A stretch of 9,777 bases of DNA from an uncultured Oscillospiraceae bacterium (GTDB lineage Bacteria > Bacillota > Clostridia > Oscillospirales > Oscillospiraceae). The stretch lies in NCBI GenBank assembly GCA_934630985.1, contig CAKTXO010000049.1, forward strand, positions 1 to 9,777, in the 5' to 3' direction. This document shows positions 6,783-9,777 of the stretch, piece after piece (position 1 is the first letter of the stretch; each line of letters starts with the position of its first letter). Under the pieces are notes generated by a model that saw only the letters and a program-made list of their open reading frames with translations, ran no database searches and was not told where the DNA came from. The position numbers and the translations under genes were made by a program.

Positions 6783-6834
6783 CAATTTTGCCGGGTGTTC
6801 CGGCGGCCTGTATCTGCGCAGGCCGAAAAAACGC

Positions 6835-6885
6835 ATGTCATCAGGAGCCAGCGCGCACACTGGCGTGGAACCCCCCGGATATTCC
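6835..6885 (+). repeat. Left arm of a long inverted repeat (degenerate hairpin copy)
   Basis: This stretch is an inverted, diverged copy of 7191-7244: both contain GAATATCCGGGGGG (here as its complement), CCACGCCAGTGTG and ATGACAT blocks. It includes a hairpin GCCAG...CTGGC. The enclosed 300 bp hold the first composite hairpin cassette. Confidence 0.6.
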
Positions 6886-6904
6886 GAGCGCTATCGAACC
6901 ATGT

Positions 6905-7171
6905 ATGTCATTGCGAGGAGGCCATAGGCCGACGTGGCAATCCGTACCTAAAAGCCTTCCCCGCTGGGGAAGGTGGCTCGCACGTCTCACGCAAGCGCGA
7001 GCCGGATGAGGGCTACTTGCCTCTCCCTATGGGAGAGGCACCCGGTCGGGGCGGAGAGGGTTCTATTTGCCCTCTCAGTCACTTCGTGACAGCCCCCCAG
7101 AGTGGGAGCCAAGGGGGAAGCGAGGGAAAACGGATTGCCACACCAGTCTGCGGACTGGTTCGCAATGACAT
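6905..7171 (+). repeat. Composite hairpin cassette 1
   Basis: Its ends are inverted: ATGTCATTGCG (6905-6915) and CGCAATGACAT (7161-7171). From left to right it holds a hairpin ATTGCGAGGAGGCC-ATA-GGCC...GGCAAT (6905-6943), CCTTCCCC-GCT-GGGGAAGG (6955-6973), a CCGGATGAGGG block, the roughly 100-bp unit B (7016-7114, same orientation as unit A at 2952), and a hairpin with arms ACCAGTC/GACTGGT (7132-7171). It carries no convincing gene. Such ATTGC...GCAAT repeats recall the dispersed intergenic repeats of gut clostridia; that link is from memory of the group. Confidence 0.7.
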
Positions 7172-7190
7172 GCGTGATACGGGAGTTCCA

Positions 7191-7244
7191 AGAATATCCG
7201 GGGGGGATTGCCACGCCAGTGTGAGCACTGGCTCGCAATGACAT
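7191..7244 (+). repeat. Right arm of the long inverted repeat, ATTGCC hairpin copy
   Basis: GGATTGCC...GCCAGTG-TGAG-CACTGGC...GCAATGACAT forms a hairpin (7205-7244) preceded by GAATATCCGGGGGG. It mirrors 6835-6885 on the other side of cassette 1. Confidence 0.65.
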
Positions 7245-7299
7245 TGTTCTATTTGGGCACTTTGCTATTTTGAGACAGCTCCTTGTCGCACGCATTAGA

Positions 7300-7328
7300 A
7301 ACCCCCGGTGCCGCAGGGCACCGGGGTT
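7300..7328 (-). terminator. Stem-loop after the metY-Rrf2 operon
   Basis: AACCCC(C)GGTGCC (7300-7312) pairs with GGCACCGGGGTT (7317-7328): 12 bp with one bulged C and a GCAG loop. On the minus strand it starts 3 nt past the Rrf2-type stop codon and ends with UUUCUAAU, a weak U-run. It is a probable intrinsic terminator. Confidence 0.7.
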
Positions 7329-7331
7329 CGG

Positions 7332-7739
7332 TCATATTTTGTTCCGGTTCGCTACCTGGGCAATGGTCACGCTGTCCAGGTAGGTACTGACGATATGCTC
7401 CAGCTCTGCCCAAACCGGCAGCGTCAGGCACCCGTCTGCCCGCTGGCATTCCGGCGCGCCTTCTTCCAGGCAGGCCACGGGAGCCAGGGTTCCCTCCGTC
7501 AGCCGGAGGATTTCCCCGAAGGTGATCTTGTCGGCAGGCTTTGCCAGTCGGTAGCCGCCGCCCTTGCCCTGAATGCCCACCACGATGCCGTTTTTCACCA
7601 GCACCGGCAGAATCTTTTCCAGGTATCCCAGGGAAACTCCCTGCCGGGCGGCCACGTCCTTCATAGGCACATAGCCCTCATGCTGGGCAAGATCCAGCAG
7701 CACCCGCAGAGAATACCGGCCTCTGGTCGAAATCAGCAT
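7332..7739 (-). CDS. Rrf2-family transcriptional regulator with three-cysteine motif
   Basis: DNA-binding regulator of 135 residues, normal for the Rrf2/IscR/CymR family. An N-terminal winged helix-turn-helix (about residues 1-65) has the family signature MLISTRGRYSLRVLLDLA, a recognition helix GVSLGYLEKILPVL, and a wing VGIQGKGGGYRLAKP. Cys90, Cys98 and Cys104 (spacing C-x7-C-x5-C) resemble the Fe-S ligands of IscR-type members (C-x5-C-x5-C in E. coli), which CymR-type cysteine regulators lack. The start lies 8 nt after the metY stop with only a weak GCGGAA binding site, suggesting translational coupling. It probably regulates its own operon through the inverted repeat at 9179-9207. Whether it senses Fe-S status, cysteine or redox is not determined by sequence. 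Confidence 0.94.
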   Translation of the reverse strand: MLISTRGRYSLRVLLDLAQHEGYVPMKDVAARQGVSLGYLEKILPVLVKNGIVVGIQGKGGGYRLAKPADKITFGEILRLTEGTLAPVACLEEGAPECQRADGCLTLPVWAELEHIVSTYLDSVTIAQVANRNKI

Positions 7740-7747
7740 AGTTCCGC

Positions 7748-9037
7748 TTACAGCGCCTGGACAGCGGCGAAGCCCTTGTCCAGGTCGGCCAGGATGTCGT
7801 CAATGTGCTCGGTGCCGATGGACAGCCGGATCGTATTGGGCTTGATGCCCTGATCCAGCAGCTCTTCCTCCGTCAGCTGGCTGTGGGTGGTGGTAGCCGG
7901 GTGAATCACCAGGGACTTGACGTCCGCCACGTTGGCAAGCAAGGAGAAGATTTCCAGATGGTCGATGAAGGTATGAGCCTCCTTCACGCCGCCCTTGATC
8001 TCGAAGGTGAAGATGGAGCCGCCGCCGTTGGGGAAATACTTCTCATACAGCTCGTGCTGGGGATGATCGGGAAGGGAAGGATGGTTGACCTTCTCCACCA
8101 GAGGATGCTTGGAAAGGTACTCCACCACCTTCTTTGTGTTCTCCACATGCCGGTCAAGCCGCAGGGACAGGGTCTCCACGCCCTGGAGCAGCAGGAAGGC
8201 GGCAAAGGGAGAGATGGTTGCGCCGGTGTCCCGCAGCAGCACCGCCCGGATGTAGGTGACGAAAGCGGCCGGGCCGGCAGCGGCCACGAAGGAAACCCCG
8301 TGGTAGCTGGGGTTGGGCGCGGCGATGGCCGGGTACTTGCCGGAGGCAGCCCAGTCAAACTTGCCGGAGTCCACGATGACGCCGCCCAGGGTGGTGCCGT
8401 GACCGCCCAGGAACTTGGTAGCGGAATGAACCACAATGTCCGCGCCATGCTCAATGGGGCGAATCAGATAGGGGGTGCCGAAGGTGTTGTCCACCACCAG
8501 TGGCAGGCCGTACTTGTGGGCCAGCGCCGCCAGGGCATCGATGTCGGGAATGTCGGAGTTGGGGTTGCCCAGAGTTTCAATGTAGATGGCACGGGTGTTG
8601 GGCCGGATGGCCTTCTCCACCTCGTCCAGGTCGTGGATGTTCACGAAAGTGGCAGTGATGCCGAAGCCGGGCAGGGTGTGCTCCAGCAGGTTGTAGCTGC
8701 CGCCGTAGATGGTCTTCTGCGCCACAAAGTGGCCGCCGTTCTGACCCAGAGCCTGAAGCACATAGTCGATGGCGGCGGCTCCGGATGCCACGGCCAGCGC
8801 GGCTACGCCGCCCTCCAGAGCCGCGATCCGCTTCTCCAGCACGTCCTGGGTGGAGTTGGTCAGACGACCGTAGATGTTTCCGGCATCGGTCAGACCGAAC
8901 CGGGCAGCGGCGTGCTCGCAGTTGCGGAACACATAGGAAGTGGTAGCGTAAATGGGAACGGCGCGGGCATCGGTAGCGGGATCGGGCTGCTCCTGGCCAA
9001 CATGGAGCTGCAAGGTTTCAAATTTATAGTTAGACAT
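7748..9037 (-). CDS. metY: O-acetylhomoserine aminocarboxypropyltransferase (sulfhydrylase)
   Basis: PLP-dependent enzyme of the Cys/Met metabolism family that joins O-acetylhomoserine with sulfide (or methanethiol) to give homocysteine (or methionine) in the cytosol. The 429-residue length suits MetY, longer than cystathionine synthases or lyases (about 380-400). Visible motifs are ETLQLHVGQ at the N-terminus, IYGRLTNST, the PLP-binding lysine in SATKFLGGHG (Lys208), the aspartate of VVDNTFGTP (Asp183), and VIHPATTTHSQL near the C-terminus. The start at 9037 begins the conserved MSNYKFETLQLH, with AAGGA 10 nt upstream. A TTG at 9118 would add 27 residues unlike the family and has no ribosome binding site. 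It is followed by an Rrf2 regulator gene after 8 nt. Confidence 0.95.
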   Translation of the reverse strand: MSNYKFETLQLHVGQEQPDPATDARAVPIYATTSYVFRNCEHAAARFGLTDAGNIYGRLTNSTQDVLEKRIAALEGGVAALAVASGAAAIDYVLQALGQNGGHFVAQKTIYGGSYNLLEHTLPGFGITATFVNIHDLDEVEKAIRPNTRAIYIETLGNPNSDIPDIDALAALAHKYGLPLVVDNTFGTPYLIRPIEHGADIVVHSATKFLGGHGTTLGGVIVDSGKFDWAASGKYPAIAAPNPSYHGVSFVAAAGPAAFVTYIRAVLLRDTGATISPFAAFLLLQGVETLSLRLDRHVENTKKVVEYLSKHPLVEKVNHPSLPDHPQHELYEKYFPNGGGSIFTFEIKGGVKEAHTFIDHLEIFSLLANVADVKSLVIHPATTTHSQLTEEELLDQGIKPNTIRLSIGTEHIDDILADLDKGFAAVQAL

Positions 9038-9104
9038 CGTATTTATTTCCTTTCTTTGATCGGTTATGTTTGTGGTTGCTTGTCTGTACTCACGGCAGCG
9101 TCCG

Positions 9105-9161
9105 TCACATTCGACCAAAGCGGAAGTTCGCCCGAATCAGTGTTTCCATATTTTCCGTCAT
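9105..9161 (-). CDS. Possible 18-codon upstream ORF in the metY leader
   Basis: ATG at 9161 opens MTENMETLIRANFRFGRM and stops with TGA at 9105. GAGAGGTG ends 6 nt before the ATG, a better-placed ribosome binding site than that of metY itself. The peptide is Arg-rich at its end and has no Cys or repeated Met codons of a classical attenuator, though its last codon is Met. The stop lies 68 nt before the metY start. It could be a regulatory leader peptide or a small protein; expression is not shown. Confidence 0.4.
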   Translation of the reverse strand: MTENMETLIRANFRFGRM

Positions 9162-9178
9162 AGGGAACACCTCTCTTT

Positions 9179-9207
9179 CAAATACTTACCTGTGCGGTAG
9201 GTGTTTG
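9179..9207. promoter_or_regulatory. Inverted repeat over the metY transcription start (probable Rrf2-type operator)
   Basis: CAAATACTTACC (9179-9190) and GGTAGGTGTTTG (9196-9207) are complementary at 10 of 12 positions around a 5-bp spacer. The repeat begins directly after the -10 box, a classical repressor position. The co-encoded Rrf2 protein is the natural candidate ligand. As RNA the arms would also form a hairpin, with two additional G-U or A-C positions. Confidence 0.6.
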
Positions 9208-9208
9208 A

Positions 9209-9237
9209 AGTATAGCATCTATATCCTACTTTGTCAA
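9209..9237 (-). promoter_or_regulatory. Strong predicted promoter of metY-Rrf2 operon
   Basis: Minus-strand TTGACA (9232-9237, perfect -35), a 17-bp spacer, and TATACT (9209-9214, 5 of 6) preceded by TGC, an extended -10. Transcription should start near 9202, giving a leader of about 165 nt. No SAM or T-box riboswitch consensus blocks were recognised in that leader. Confidence 0.85.
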
Positions 9238-9360
9238 TAGGGATTTGGAAAAAATTTACCCGATGCCCGTCGGGCAATGCGTGCACGGCCGGTTTCTATT
9301 CGATACGCCATCGAGCACAAGCTCAGTATCGGCGCATTTTATAGAGCAGAAACGATAAAA

Positions 9361-9678
9361 GCATGTCATTGCGAACCAGTGCGCACACTGGTGTGGCAAT
9401 CCGTCCCCCTCGTCCCCCTTGGCTCCCACTCTGGGGAAGCTGTCACGAAGTGACTGAGAGGGTAAACAAGCCCTCTCCGCCCCTTCCAGGGGCACCTCTC
9501 CCATGGGGAGAGGCAAGGCCCTCATCCGTCACGGCTGCGCCGTGCCACCTATACATTATTGTGCAATTGCCACTGGCAATTGTTAGATTTTGATTCGCTG
9601 CGCGGAGCACCACCCCGCGGGGGAAGGCTGAGGAAACGGATTGCCACGTCGGCCTCTGGCCTCCTCGCAATGACATGC
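9361..9678 (-). repeat. Composite hairpin cassette 2
   Basis: The ends are a perfect 13-bp inverted repeat, GCATGTCATTGCG (9361-9373) and CGCAATGACATGC (9666-9678). Inside: hairpin ACCAGTG-CGCA-CACTGGT (within 9363-9402), unit C (9417-9518, inverted relative to units A and B), a CCTCATCCGTCACGGC-type hairpin (9522-9544), CAATTGCC-ACT-GGCAATTG (9564-9582), the palindrome CCCCGCGGGG (9613-9622), and a hairpin with GGCC-TCT-GGCC (9638-9676). It resembles cassette 1. No gene is seen. Confidence 0.7.
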
Positions 9679-9701
9679 GTTTATTTTGGTGCAGAAAGTG
9701 C

Positions 9702-9720
9702 GGGCGGCCGATGGCCGCCC
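9702..9720. repeat. GGGCGGCC hairpin, second copy
   Basis: GGGCGGCC-GAT-GGCCGCCC, the same 8-bp stem as at 2907-2925. The flanks differ apart from a short upstream run, so it seems an independent small repeat. Confidence 0.55.
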
Positions 9721-9757
9721 CTACTGATCCTTACGATAGTTCCCGGAGAAGAAATAC

Positions 9758-9777
9758 GGATTGCCACACCAGTCTGC
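9758..9777 (+). repeat. Partial ATTGCC hairpin at the window edge
   Basis: GGATTGCCACACCAGTCTGC matches the left half of the hairpin at 7132-7171 exactly; the right half lies outside the window. A further repeat cluster probably continues beyond. Confidence 0.6.

Noticed and set aside
6804..6830. Stem CGGCCTG/CAGGCCG followed by AAAAAA, read as a terminator
   Set aside because: On the plus strand the stem is followed by A rather than T, and on the minus strand the T-run comes before the stem, so neither direction makes an intrinsic terminator.
6905..7295. Short open frames starting MSLR... over the hairpin repeats
   Set aside because: These frames come from the repeats themselves and recur wherever a copy lies; they have no ribosome binding sites and are not convincing genes.
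9038..9118. N-terminal extension of metY from TTG at 9118
   Set aside because: The conserved MetY N-terminus begins at 9037 with its own ribosome binding site; the TTG has none and the extra residues are not family-like. The two Cys codons there are discussed with the upstream ORF.
7805..9163. 452-codon open frame on the plus strand, antisense to metY
   Set aside because: It is produced by codon bias of metY on the other strand; the translation matches no family and metY is certain.

Overview
The window reads as a piece of a fairly GC-rich Firmicutes genome, most likely a gut clostridium of the Oscillospiraceae/Ruminococcaceae type. This rests on strong AGGAGG-type ribosome binding sites, a LAAC lipobox lipoprotein, LacI and Rrf2 regulators of clostridial style, and intergenic spaces packed with short GC-rich hairpin repeats. 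The assignment is an inference; no marker gene is present. All seven confident genes lie on the minus strand, so transcription runs from right to left. No tRNA, rRNA, CRISPR array or transposase gene was seen.

Right part (about 9240 to 7300): a consensus-like promoter drives metY (O-acetylhomoserine sulfhydrylase), followed after 8 nt by an Rrf2-family regulator with three cysteines. A 12-bp-arm inverted repeat sits over the expected transcription start, and the 165-nt leader holds an 18-codon upstream ORF with its own ribosome binding site. A stem-loop ends the unit. This looks like a sulfur-assimilation operon with a built-in, probably Fe-S or cysteine sensing, regulator.

Left part (about 6785 to 60): an alpha-glucan uptake and breakdown locus. 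In order of transcription: a sugar-binding lipoprotein, two CUT1-type ABC permeases that overlap by one base, a LacI-family regulator, and malQ (4-alpha-glucanotransferase), closed by a perfect 16-bp stem. Two GAAACGTTTC palindromes 128 bp apart flank the promoter of the binding-protein gene and are the likely operators of the LacI protein. No transporter ATPase is encoded here, so a shared ATPase elsewhere is expected.

The least ordinary feature is the intergenic DNA. Two 219-bp copies of one non-coding element, in opposite orientation, bracket the permease pair (2676-2894 and 4901-5119). They have terminal inverted repeats and a 4-bp target-duplication signature. They differ mainly in two internal arms, where at least six base pairs change on both sides so that pairing is kept. 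Separately, two composite hairpin cassettes (6905-7171 and 9361-9678) share GCATGTCATTGCG-type inverted ends and a roughly 100-bp core found three times in the window. These repeats supply much of the non-coding sequence and could influence mRNA processing, termination or rearrangement of the locus.
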